In this document: positions 31,874-39,999 of the stretch, one piece after another
Numbering within the stretch: the first letter of the stretch is position 1
Layout: every line of letters starts with the position of its first letter
Source: G958296245 sp963664035
GTDB taxonomy: Bacteria > Chloroflexota > Dehalococcoidia > Lucifugimonadales > G958296245
Assembly (NCBI GenBank): GCA_963664035.2
Contig: OY760867.2
Span: forward strand, 2,790,001-2,854,000
Direction of reading: 5' to 3'
Length of the DNA stretch: 64,000 nucleotides
Position numbers and translations under genes: made by a program
The notes under the pieces: model-generated
Databases searched by the model: none
Seen by the model: only the letters and a program-made list of their open reading frames with translations
Told to the model about the DNA's origin: nothing

Positions 31874-32767
31874 TCAGTTGTCGGGCTCGGGAGTAGGAGT
31901 AGCTGCCTGCCCTGAGTAGACCTCGGAACGAATGCTCCCGCGCGGGATGTCGTCAGTCACCGCCTTCCAGATGGTAACGCTGATCGAGTCGGACAGCGAC
32001 CGGTCCGCCATCATCTTGTCCTCATCGACGAAGAGAACGTGGATGGGCTGTCGTCCTCCGGAAGGGTCAAGCTGGGCCTCGGTCTGGCCCGGTTCCAGGT
32101 GGATGTGGCGCTCGTCGGTTGGCACCGGCTCGCCCTCGGCGGGATAAGGGTCCTCTACGCCCCACACTACGACGTAGTGGCCCGTGGTCTCGCCGAGCCC
32201 CTCCGAGTCTATCTTGACGCTGAACGGGAACTCCTTGATCTGGGCCTCGTCCTCCGGCTCGACGATGAATACCTGGCTCTCCCCCGCTACGACGGTTATG
32301 GTGATGGTCTCGATTTGAACAGGTTCGTAGAGCAGGTTCAAGTCGTCCCCGAAGATGAGCGTCAGCGTATGCTCGCCCGGCTCCAGGGTCAGCAGGGTCT
32401 CCGTCTGCTCTTCGTGGAAGTGAATGTGGGTGCTGTCGTGCGCTATCGTGCGCTCATCGGTACTCCACGATTCGGTCGTGTGGGCGCGCTTCCTCACCGC
32501 CATCTCGGTGTCGTCGATGAACAGGTGGTGGTGCCCGTATCCCCGCTCTACCTGGAACTCGAATGGCCTTCTCAAGGTGAGGCCCTCGGCGCCCATCTTC
32601 ACCAGGACGGGGCTGGTAACTTCGGCCCCGTCCGCGGGCTCGATGAAGAAGACCCTCTCATTGCGTACCTCTGGGGTCGGCTGCCCCTCTCCCCCGCCGC
32701 ACGCCCCGGCTGCTCCCAGGCCGAGGATGAGGGAGACGAGAACGGCCAGCGGCGCCCACCTTCGCAT
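31874..32767 (-). CDS. DUF4399 lipoprotein
   Basis: 297 residues. Lipoprotein-like signal ending GAAGACGGG. Two related beta domains: residues about 38-160 with GHHHLFIDD and HIHFHEEQTETLLTLEPGEHTL, and 165-265 with RHIHLEPGQTEAQLD and IHVLFVDE. DUF4399 proteins are exported and His-rich, perhaps metal-binding. It follows the oppB/oppC genes on the same strand, 29 bases behind, so it is possibly part of that operon. Confidence 0.8.
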   Translation of the reverse strand: MRRWAPLAVLVSLILGLGAAGACGGGEGQPTPEVRNERVFFIEPADGAEVTSPVLVKMGAEGLTLRRPFEFQVERGYGHHHLFIDDTEMAVRKRAHTTESWSTDERTIAHDSTHIHFHEEQTETLLTLEPGEHTLTLIFGDDLNLLYEPVQIETITITVVAGESQVFIVEPEDEAQIKEFPFSVKIDSEGLGETTGHYVVVWGVEDPYPAEGEPVPTDERHIHLEPGQTEAQLDPSGGRQPIHVLFVDEDKMMADRSLSDSISVTIWKAVTDDIPRGSIRSEVYSGQAATPTPEPDN

Positions 32768-32796
32768 GGCTTATCTTCCCCTGCTCGTCCCGGCAG

Positions 32797-33705
32797 TCAT
32801 TCTATCCGGGTCCGTGGGTCGAGAGCGTCCCTGAGGCCGTCGCCAACGAAGTTGACCGCGATCACCGTAATGGAGATGGCGACTCCGGGCGGGACCCATA
32901 TCCACGGTAGCTCTTTGAGCACGTACAGCGACTGTGCGCCCGTGATCATGTTGCCCCACGTGGGGGTGGGCATCCGAACGCCCAGCCCCAGGAAGCTCAG
33001 GGTTGCCTCCGAGATTATGGCTCCGGCCACCGTCAGCATGCCCGCCACCGCGACGTACCCCATGACGCTGGGGAGGATGTGTATGAACATCAGGCGTGTT
33101 TCATTCGCGCCTATCGCCCGCGCGGCGGTCACGTAGTCCATCTGCCGCACCGAGAGCACCTGGCCGCGGACGATCCGGGTCAGACCGGGCCAGCCCAGGA
33201 GGCCCATCACCATCATCAGGTTCCAGATGCTCTGGCCGACCAAGGACACGAGTATGATCAGGGCGAAGAAGGTTGGGAAGGTCATCACCAGCTCGGTGAA
33301 GCGCTGGATCAGGTTGTCCACCCATCCCCCGAAATGTCCCGACACGAGCCCGAGGACCGCGCCGATGAACGAGGCGATGAGGGCGGCGACTATCCCCACG
33401 CTCATGGATACCCGGCCGCCGTGGAGGAGCCTGGAGAAGACATCGCGGCCGGCGTCGTCATTGCCCAGGATGTGGTCCCAGCTTGGGGCCCCGCGGTAGC
33501 GGTCCAGGTCGGTGTCGAAGGGGTGGTGCCAGGCGACCCACGGCGCGAAGAGGGCCATGGCGCCGAAGACGGCCAGGATGCCCAGGCCCAGGATCGCCAT
33601 GTGGTGGCGCCGGAAGCGCCGCCAGGCGGTCTGCTGCGACTTCCGCGCGGGGGCCTCTGCCAGCGGAGCGGTCAGCTCCTGCCGTGCCTCATTGCTGGTC
33701 GCCAT
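32797..33705 (-). CDS. Peptide/nickel-type ABC transporter permease (DppC/OppC family)
   Basis: 302 residues, membrane. The N-terminal short segment HMAILGLGILAVFGAM is the first helix (OppC_N); the binding-protein-dependent transport domain follows with MDYVTAARAIGANETRLMFIHILPSV, the EAA loop that docks the ATPase. Six membrane segments are expected. Partner of the OppB-type gene upstream; no ATPase gene is nearby. Confidence 0.92.
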   Translation of the reverse strand: MATSNEARQELTAPLAEAPARKSQQTAWRRFRRHHMAILGLGILAVFGAMALFAPWVAWHHPFDTDLDRYRGAPSWDHILGNDDAGRDVFSRLLHGGRVSMSVGIVAALIASFIGAVLGLVSGHFGGWVDNLIQRFTELVMTFPTFFALIILVSLVGQSIWNLMMVMGLLGWPGLTRIVRGQVLSVRQMDYVTAARAIGANETRLMFIHILPSVMGYVAVAGMLTVAGAIISEATLSFLGLGVRMPTPTWGNMITGAQSLYVLKELPWIWVPPGVAISITVIAVNFVGDGLRDALDPRTRIE

Positions 33706-33741
33706 CGTCCATCCCGTCCTGTCCGCTCATGGGGTTAGGGC

Positions 33742-34701
33742 TCACGGCTGCCGAATGCGTGGGTCGGCATAAGCATACAGTATGTCGGCGAGTAGATTCG
33801 TCAGCAGGACCAGCGACGCGCCGATGAACGCCAGTCCCATCAGCACCGGGTAGTCCCTCGCGTGTATGGCGTCCAGGGACATGCGCCCCATCCCGGGCCA
33901 GGAGAACATGTACTCGATCAGTATGGCGCCTCCGATCAGCCCCGGCAGACGCAGCATGGTGATCGTGATCAACGGAAGAAGGGCGTTCCGGAAGGCGTGC
34001 CTGCCGATTACGACCACCTCCGACAGCCCCTTCGACCGCGCGGTCGTCACGTAGTCGGACTTGAGCACCTCCAGCATGGCGGTGCGGGCGAAGCGGGTGT
34101 TGCCGGCCATCGAGTCGATGGCAAGCACGGACGCGGGCATTATCAGGTGGTGAAGATTCGAAAGGACGGAATAGCCCTCCGTTGCCTTGTACATGCCGAA
34201 GGCCGGAAGCAGCTCGAACCTGGCGGAGAAGACGTACAGCGCCATGAGCGCAAAGAAGAACGTGGGGATGGAAATGCCGAACAGCGAGGCCACCGTAAGG
34301 CCGTAGTCATAGGTGCTGTACTGCTTGAGGGCCGCGATCACGCCGAACAGGGTGCCGAGCACAGTCGCCAGAACCATTGCCGTCGTGGTCAGCTCCATCG
34401 TGGCCCAGAACCGGGAGTAGATGAGGCTCAACACCGGCAGGCCGTTGTGGTACGAATAGCCGAAATTGCCCTGGACGATCTCCCTGAGCCAGATGAGGTA
34501 CCTCACGGGGACCGGCTTGTCCAGGCCGAGGTGTTTGCGCAGGATCTCCTTGTTCTCTATCCCCTCCTGGCCGCGCTCCGGGTCTATCATGGCGTCGACG
34601 GGGTCGCCCGGCGCTATGTTGATGAAGACGAACGTTATCAGCGAGATGGCCACCAGCATTGGGATGCTGATCAGGATACGGCGGGCAATGTACGCTGTCA
34701 T
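33742..34701 (-). CDS. Peptide/nickel-type ABC transporter permease (DppB/OppB family)
   Basis: 319 residues, membrane. The opening MTAYIARRILISIPMLVAISLITFVF is the usual first helix; APGDPVDAM and the EAA loop DYVTTARSKGLSEVVVIGRHAFRN are present. It ends with DILYAYADPRIRQ, as in the second cluster (DVLYAFADPRIRQ). Transcribed behind the binding protein after a 209-base gap holding a strong hairpin. Confidence 0.92.
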   Translation of the reverse strand: MTAYIARRILISIPMLVAISLITFVFINIAPGDPVDAMIDPERGQEGIENKEILRKHLGLDKPVPVRYLIWLREIVQGNFGYSYHNGLPVLSLIYSRFWATMELTTTAMVLATVLGTLFGVIAALKQYSTYDYGLTVASLFGISIPTFFFALMALYVFSARFELLPAFGMYKATEGYSVLSNLHHLIMPASVLAIDSMAGNTRFARTAMLEVLKSDYVTTARSKGLSEVVVIGRHAFRNALLPLITITMLRLPGLIGGAILIEYMFSWPGMGRMSLDAIHARDYPVLMGLAFIGASLVLLTNLLADILYAYADPRIRQP

Positions 34702-34865
34702 GGGGAATGCGTCCCTGTATGGAGTCCCACTTAAGTTCGGTCGAGAAAGGCCAGACTGCTACGACGCGCCCGGCCTGGCGGGGATAACGGGCCTAAACCG
34801 CCCCTGGTCCCGCCGGACCGGTCGCGTCGCTGCGTTTAGGTCTAACTCCGAGCCGAGGGCTCTTA

Positions 34866-34896
34866 GCCGCCGCCGGCAGTTTCTACCGGCGGCGGC
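34866..34896 (-). terminator. Hairpin between binding-protein and permease genes, cluster 1
   Basis: GCCGCCGCCGG (34866-34876), 9-base loop, CCGGCGGCGGC (34886-34896): a perfect 11-base-pair stem 15 bases after the binding-protein stop. No U-run in the transcript. Probably protects the 3' end of the binding-protein message or partly terminates, giving more binding protein than permease (inference). Confidence 0.6.
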
Positions 34897-34910
34897 CAAA
34901 GCTCACGACC

Positions 34911-37025
34911 CTAGTTCTCGCTGACGTCCCACTGCTCGATGTGGTAGAACCAGTTGGCGTTCCACATCATGATCGGCATGATGTCGATCTCGCTAAGCGA
35001 TTTCGGCTGAGGACGGTCGCCGAATCCCGGCACGTACACCTTGCTGGCGTACGTGAACAGGCGAGCGCCCGACCAGAGCGGGGCCACCGGCAGGTCCCTC
35101 ACGAGCATCTCGTTGATTGCCCTGCCGATCTCCTCCATCTCTGCCGTGCTCAGGGCCCTCGGGGCCTTGTCGAACAGCGCGTCCATCTCGGGGGTGGTGT
35201 AGCCGTGCGGGTCCGGCCCCGTCGAGTCGTAGTAGTACCTGCTGTTCAGCACACTACCGCCCCAGCCGCCGCCGCGTGTCACCTCGGCGCCGCCTTCCTC
35301 CTTGGTCCGCGGGTTCGTGTACCACCTCTCTTGGGCTATCGCTCCCTCGTACTCTACGTACTCGGTCTTGAAGCCCGCCTCAGCCAGCATCTCCTGCTCG
35401 ACGGCCAACTGTGCCCTGTAGTTCGGGTCCGAGATGACGCCGATCTGCACCTCGACCACGCGGTCGAAGTCCCAGCCGGCCTCCACCAGGAGCGCCCTCG
35501 CCGCCTCCGGATCATACGGGTACAGCGCGTCCATCTCGGCGGTGTGCGAGCCGGGCGGCAGGTGCAGGGTCGAGTTGTAGATGTTGCCCAAGCCGCCGGC
35601 TGCGTACGTTTCCACGATCTTCCGGCGATCGAGCGCCATCAGCCACGCCTGGCGGACCCGCCTGTCCTGCAGCCACGGGTTGCGCAGGTTGAATCCGTAC
35701 CCGGCGTTCGTCATCTGGGCCGCGACCGCGTTGACGACGAACCGAGGGTCCTGGATGAACGCCTTGTACCCCTCCGTCGAGAGGCCGCCGCGCCTGCTGA
35801 CGTCGATCTCGCCCCGCTGCATGGCGATCTGCGTCGCGTCTGGCGAGGGGATGACGTGCATGAAGACACGGTCGATCTTCGGCCTACCGAAGTAGTAGTC
35901 AGGGTTGGCTTCGAACTCCAGGAAGCTGTCGGGCTGGTGCTGTACGAACGTGTACGGCCCCGATCCCATCATGCCGTCGACGAAGAACTTGTCCCCGTCG
36001 ATCTCGTTCATCGGCAACTCGCCAAGGACGTGCTTCGGCAGGACCGGCTTGAGGTACAGGGCGTTCAGGAACACGCCCGTGGGGAACTCCATGTCGAACT
36101 TGATGGTGTGGTCGTCGATCACCGTTATCCCGGTGGCCGAGTCTGCCTCACCGTCGATCACGGCGCCCGCTCCCTTGACCATCTCCAGGGACTTGGGGAC
36201 CCTCACCAGGGACTCGGGGTTGATGTACGTCTGGAAGGTGAACTCCACGTCGTGAGCGGTCACCGGCGTGCCGTCGTGCCAGGTGGCGTTCTTCCTCAGG
36301 AAGAAGGTGTAAGAGTCGCCGCTGGGGCTGATCTCCCACCTATCCGGCAGGTCGGGGATGTACTCGTAGTTGTGCGGGTCGGCGAACACCATGTGCGAGA
36401 AGACGTAGTTGCCAACCGCGCTCACGGCCCCGCTGACCGCCGTGTACGGAGCGAACTTGAGGACCATGGAGGACATCCGCAGGTTGACGACCTTCTCCTC
36501 AGGCCCCGCGGGCACCTGCACCACGACCTCCTTGACCACCTCCTTGACCACCTCCTTGGTGACCACGACCTCCTTCGGGACCTCCTTGACGACCTCCTTC
36601 TCCACCACCACCTCGACCTCAACCTCCTTGACCACCTCTTTCTCCACCACCACCTCAACCTCAACCTCCTTGACGACCTCCTTCTCCACCACGACTTCCT
36701 TCGGCACCTCAACGGTCTTGACGACCTCCTTCTCCACCACCACCTCTACGGGGACCTCCTTGACCACCTCCTTGGTGACCACCACCTCTTTCGGTACCTC
36801 CTTGACCACCTCCTCCACCACGACGACCTCTACCGGCACCTCCTTGACTACCTCCTTCTCCACCACCCTCTCCACCGGCACCTCGACGGTCTTGATGACC
36901 TCCTTCTCCACGACGACCGTCTCGCCGGGGATCTCCACTTCCTTGACGACCTCTCTCGTACATGCCAAGGAGGCAACCAGTACTATGGCCGCCGCCACTG
37001 CGAACAAAGCTCTCAGTCCACTCAT
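34911..37025 (-). CDS. ABC transporter substrate-binding lipoprotein (SBP_bac_5 family) with long Val/Glu/Lys repeat linker
   Basis: 704 residues. Signal peptide with Cys-22 (VASLACTRE). Residues about 23-168 are repeats of the kind EVVKEVPVEVVVEK. The binding domain, residues about 170-704, has SBP_bac_5 features: WEISPSGDSYTFFLRKNATW, GTPVTAHDVEFTF and GPYTFVQHQPD. It would bind peptides, nickel chelates or other solutes; the ligand is not readable. GGAGGAGATT precedes the ATG. It shares promoter sequence with the gene at 40000-42024. Confidence 0.9.
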   Translation of the reverse strand: MSGLRALFAVAAAIVLVASLACTREVVKEVEIPGETVVVEKEVIKTVEVPVERVVEKEVVKEVPVEVVVVEEVVKEVPKEVVVTKEVVKEVPVEVVVEKEVVKTVEVPKEVVVEKEVVKEVEVEVVVEKEVVKEVEVEVVVEKEVVKEVPKEVVVTKEVVKEVVKEVVVQVPAGPEEKVVNLRMSSMVLKFAPYTAVSGAVSAVGNYVFSHMVFADPHNYEYIPDLPDRWEISPSGDSYTFFLRKNATWHDGTPVTAHDVEFTFQTYINPESLVRVPKSLEMVKGAGAVIDGEADSATGITVIDDHTIKFDMEFPTGVFLNALYLKPVLPKHVLGELPMNEIDGDKFFVDGMMGSGPYTFVQHQPDSFLEFEANPDYYFGRPKIDRVFMHVIPSPDATQIAMQRGEIDVSRRGGLSTEGYKAFIQDPRFVVNAVAAQMTNAGYGFNLRNPWLQDRRVRQAWLMALDRRKIVETYAAGGLGNIYNSTLHLPPGSHTAEMDALYPYDPEAARALLVEAGWDFDRVVEVQIGVISDPNYRAQLAVEQEMLAEAGFKTEYVEYEGAIAQERWYTNPRTKEEGGAEVTRGGGWGGSVLNSRYYYDSTGPDPHGYTTPEMDALFDKAPRALSTAEMEEIGRAINEMLVRDLPVAPLWSGARLFTYASKVYVPGFGDRPQPKSLSEIDIMPIMMWNANWFYHIEQWDVSEN

Positions 37026-37118
37026 GAGTCAATCTCCTCCCTATTACTCAGAACCGGAACGACGAAAACCGTAAGAGCACGGACACCGCATCCTGCAAGC
37101 TTCCTCCAGCGGGGACTA

Positions 37119-37160
37119 CTTATCACAACCGAGGACTACGTGTCAAGATTTTGTATCTGG
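37119..37160 (-). promoter_or_regulatory. Promoter of binding-protein gene, cluster 1
   Basis: Minus strand: TTGACA (37146-37141), 16 bases, GATAAG (37124-37119). Just upstream, on the plus strand, TCAAGATTTTGTATCTGG (37143-37160) matches TCAAGATTTTGGATCTGG at the second cluster in 17 of 18 positions. The leader to the ATG is about 87 bases. Confidence 0.6.
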
Positions 37161-37249
37161 CCGTATCTGGCCGAGCCGGTCGCGGCGCCGACCTCGACCC
37201 CTGCCCGTCTGCTATGATGGCGCAGCGAGACTACGTTCACCCAAGGCTG

Positions 37250-37852
37250 ATGAGTATGCTCAAACCGGCCCTGTGGGGCGTCCTATCAGTGCTTCTGGCA
37301 GTGAGTATCGGCTGTGGCGGGCAGGCGGACACCGCAGCCAGCTCCAGTCCACACCCGGAACGGGCCGGCGCCCACGATGCCGCGTCGCGCGTCGAGGACT
37401 CGGCCGCCCCCGCTATCCAGCCGTCCATGACCGTCCTGCCTGCGTCGGTCGAGTGGCCAATCCCCGACTCGGACGGCCGTCCCTCGTCGGAAGCTGTCGA
37501 CGATGGCACCGTAGCCAAGACGATCTACGTCGACATAACGTGGGACGAGAACTACAACTACATCTTCGAGTTCGACGAGCCCCTGACCGTGCCGGCCGGC
37601 AAGAGGGTGAGGTTCATCGTCACCAACACCTTCACCGACCCTGACGAGTGCTGGTGAATCGACTTCGGCCTTGCTGTAAGCAGGGAAAGAAGGAGCAGGG
37701 TGAAGGGCGAGAGGTTCGCCGACCTAAAGCTGTGGGCCGGCGACCAGCAGGTGGTCGAATTCATCGTCCCCGCAGATCTCGACTCGATCTACATGTACAG
37801 CCGCACCTGGGAGGACCGGGGCATGGCCCACACCATCGAGGTGGTGCGCTAG
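37250..37852 (+). pseudogene. Cupredoxin-like lipoprotein gene interrupted by an in-frame UGA
   Basis: A start at 37250 or 37256 (MLKPALWGVLSV...SIGCGG, lipoprotein signal) leads to IYVDITWDENYNYIFEFDEPLTVPAGKRV-type cupredoxin sequence, then stops with TGA at 37655-37657 after DPDECW. The same frame continues without shift for 64 more codons (IDFGLAVSR ... DLKLWAGDQQVVEFIVPADL ... HTIEVVR) to TAG at 37850. Read through, the product is about 200 residues and completes the copper-type fold (AGDQQVVEFIVP). A point nonsense mutation, sequencing error or programmed reading of UGA are the options. Plus strand, between two minus-strand import clusters. Confidence 0.7.
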
Positions 37853-37865
37853 CGCCCGGCTTGGG

Positions 37866-38768
37866 TCACTCTATCTGCGTGCGCGGGTCGAGGGCGTCCC
37901 TGAGACCGTCTCCCACGAAGTTTACGGCGATGACGGTCGCGGAGATCGCGATTCCTGGAGGAAGCCAGAGCCAGGGCTGGTGCTGGAGTATGTGGAGGGA
38001 CTGGGCAGAGTTCATCATGTTCCCCCAAGTAGGGGTTGGGATCTTGACGCCCAGCCCGAGGAAGCTGAGGCCCGCTTCGGTCAGTATGGCGCCCGCCAGC
38101 GTCAGCGTGGCGGCCACCACGATGTAGGGCACTATGCCGGGGAAGATATGGGTAAACATCAACCGGCCGTGAGTGCCGCCTATGGCCCGCGCCGCCGTGA
38201 CGTAGTCCATCTCGCGCAGTGAGAGCACCTGTCCGCGTACGAGCCGGGCCTTCCCCGTCCACCCCAGGAAGCCGATGACTACCATCAGGTTCCAGATGCT
38301 TGCCCCGACTATTGAGACCAGTATGATCACGGCGAAGAAGGTCGGGATGGTCATCACCAGCTCGGTGAAGCGCTGGAGCAAGTTGTCCACCCACCCGCCG
38401 ACGTACCCGGAGATCAGCCCGAGGATAGTGCCGATCGCGGAGGAGATCAGGGCGGCGACAATGCCCACGCTCAATGAGACACGCCCGGCGTGGACTATCC
38501 TGGCGAAGATGTCGCGTCCGGCGGAGTCGGTGCCAAGAATGTGCTCGCGGCTGGGCGGAGTCTTGATGTTGTACACATCCGCCCTCATGGGGTCGTTGAT
38601 CGAGACCCATGGGGCGAGGAGGGCCATGACGCCGAAGACGACCAGTATGCCGAGTCCGATGAGCGCGAGGCGGTGGCGTCGGAACCGCGGCCAGACACCT
38701 TGATCGGACCTGCGGGGCAGAGCCGTTAGCTTGAGGTCTGCATCTCTTGTGTCGTCGGCTGTCGACAT
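37866..38768 (-). CDS. Peptide/nickel-type ABC transporter permease (DppC/OppC family), cluster 2
   Basis: 300 residues. The order and motifs are as in the cluster 1 permease: FRRHRLALIGLGILVVFGVM, the HILGTDSAGRDIFARI motif, the EAA loop MDYVTAARAIGGTHGRLMF, and the ending NFVGDGLRDALDPRTQIE, which is nearly identical to cluster 1. Starts 23 bases behind the OppB-type gene. Confidence 0.92.
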   Translation of the reverse strand: MSTADDTRDADLKLTALPRRSDQGVWPRFRRHRLALIGLGILVVFGVMALLAPWVSINDPMRADVYNIKTPPSREHILGTDSAGRDIFARIVHAGRVSLSVGIVAALISSAIGTILGLISGYVGGWVDNLLQRFTELVMTIPTFFAVIILVSIVGASIWNLMVVIGFLGWTGKARLVRGQVLSLREMDYVTAARAIGGTHGRLMFTHIFPGIVPYIVVAATLTLAGAILTEAGLSFLGLGVKIPTPTWGNMMNSAQSLHILQHQPWLWLPPGIAISATVIAVNFVGDGLRDALDPRTQIE

Positions 38769-38791
38769 TCTTCGCTATGTCCTTCGGCCGC

Positions 38792-39745
38792 TCAAGTCTG
38801 TCGAATGCGCGGATCGGCGAAAGCGTACAACACGTCGGCCAGCAGGTTCGCCCCAAGCACGAGAACGGCGATGATGACCGCCAGCCCCATCAACACCGTG
38901 TAGTCGCGCATGACGGCCGCCTGTACGGATAGCTGCCCCATTCCAGGCCATGCGAACATGAACTCGATGATGACGGCGCCTCCAAACAGGAATGGAAGCC
39001 GCAGAGTCGTGATGGTGATCAGCGGCAGCAGCGCGTTCTTGAATGCGTGTGTCCCGATTACCGAAAACTCGCTCAGCCCCTTGGCCCTGGCGGTAGTCAC
39101 ATAGTCCGACCTCATCACTTCCAGCATCGCCGTGCGCGCGTACCGCGTGTTGCCCGCCATCGACTCGACCGACAGCACGGTCGCGGGCAGAATGAGGTGG
39201 TGAAGATTGTCGAGGAGGGAGTACTCGCTCCCATAGGTGGTAAAGCCAAATGAGGGAAAGATCGGCCATACCGCGGCAAACAGGTAGAGCGCCAGCAAAG
39301 CGAAGAAGAAGGTGGGGATCGAGAGACCGATCAGGGCGGACACGCTGAGCACGTAGTCGTATATGCTGTACTGCCGCAGGGCGGCAAGGACCCCGAACAG
39401 CGTGCCAAGCACCACGGACAGGACCAGGGTAACCGATGTCAGCTCCAGCGTCGGCACTATCCTGGCCCTGATTATCTCCAGCACCGGCTTGCCGGACTGG
39501 TAGGAATAGCCGAAGTTGCCCCTTCCAAGCTCCCTGAGCCAGATCAGGTACCGGACAGCTACGGGTTTGTCGAGCCCCAGTCGCTCTAGCTGCTTGGGAT
39601 TGGCCCTGCCCAAGGTCAGCTGAGGGTCCGCCATGGCGGATACGGGGTCCCCTGGCGCCAGGTTTATGAACGCATAGGTCATCATGGTGATGCCTAACAG
39701 CATAGGAATGGCAATGAGCAGGCGTCGCGCGATGTACCTTTGCAT
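38792..39745 (-). CDS. Peptide/nickel-type ABC transporter permease (DppB/OppB family), cluster 2
   Basis: 317 residues: YIARRLLIAIPMLLGITMMTY first helix, APGDPVSAM, and the EAA loop SDYVTTARAKGLSEFSVIGTHAFKN. Paralogous to the 319-residue permease of cluster 1. Membrane; transports the ligand delivered by the binding protein at 40000-42024, powered by an ATPase encoded elsewhere. Confidence 0.92.
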   Translation of the reverse strand: MQRYIARRLLIAIPMLLGITMMTYAFINLAPGDPVSAMADPQLTLGRANPKQLERLGLDKPVAVRYLIWLRELGRGNFGYSYQSGKPVLEIIRARIVPTLELTSVTLVLSVVLGTLFGVLAALRQYSIYDYVLSVSALIGLSIPTFFFALLALYLFAAVWPIFPSFGFTTYGSEYSLLDNLHHLILPATVLSVESMAGNTRYARTAMLEVMRSDYVTTARAKGLSEFSVIGTHAFKNALLPLITITTLRLPFLFGGAVIIEFMFAWPGMGQLSVQAAVMRDYTVLMGLAVIIAVLVLGANLLADVLYAFADPRIRQT

Positions 39746-39920
39746 GAAGGAGAGGCTCCGTTACGAGGCTACGCCGCCCATGCGCCCAGCCGGCACGGGC
39801 CCGCTACCATCGGGCAGTACGGCTATCGATCCCTCCGGGTTGCGAGGCCACTCGACGCTGTACGGGCATACGATGTCAATGCGCGGATCGATCACTGCCT
39901 AACCGTACGCTAGAGGAAGG

Positions 39921-39962
39921 GCGCGGTCGGCCCGGCCGGAAGCCAGCCAGGGCCGACCGCGC
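39921..39962 (-). terminator. Hairpin between binding-protein and permease genes, cluster 2
   Basis: GCGCGGTCGGCCC (39921-39933) and GGGCCGACCGCGC (39950-39962) form a perfect 13-base-pair stem with a 16-base loop. Same position as the hairpin of cluster 1 but unrelated sequence, and without U-run. Confidence 0.6.
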
Positions 39963-39999
39963 ACATCCCTAGTCTTCCTGAACGAGTCCCGAAATCGTA

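Noticed and set aside
34941..37217. 758-residue plus-strand frame opposite the binding-protein gene
   Set aside because: His/Leu-rich antisense of the KEVVKEV repeats; no start context or homology.
37655..37720. Selenocysteine insertion as the firm explanation of the in-frame TGA
   Set aside because: The downstream stem is only about six pairs with a three-base loop, cupredoxins are not known selenoproteins to me, and no sel genes are visible; kept as one option only.
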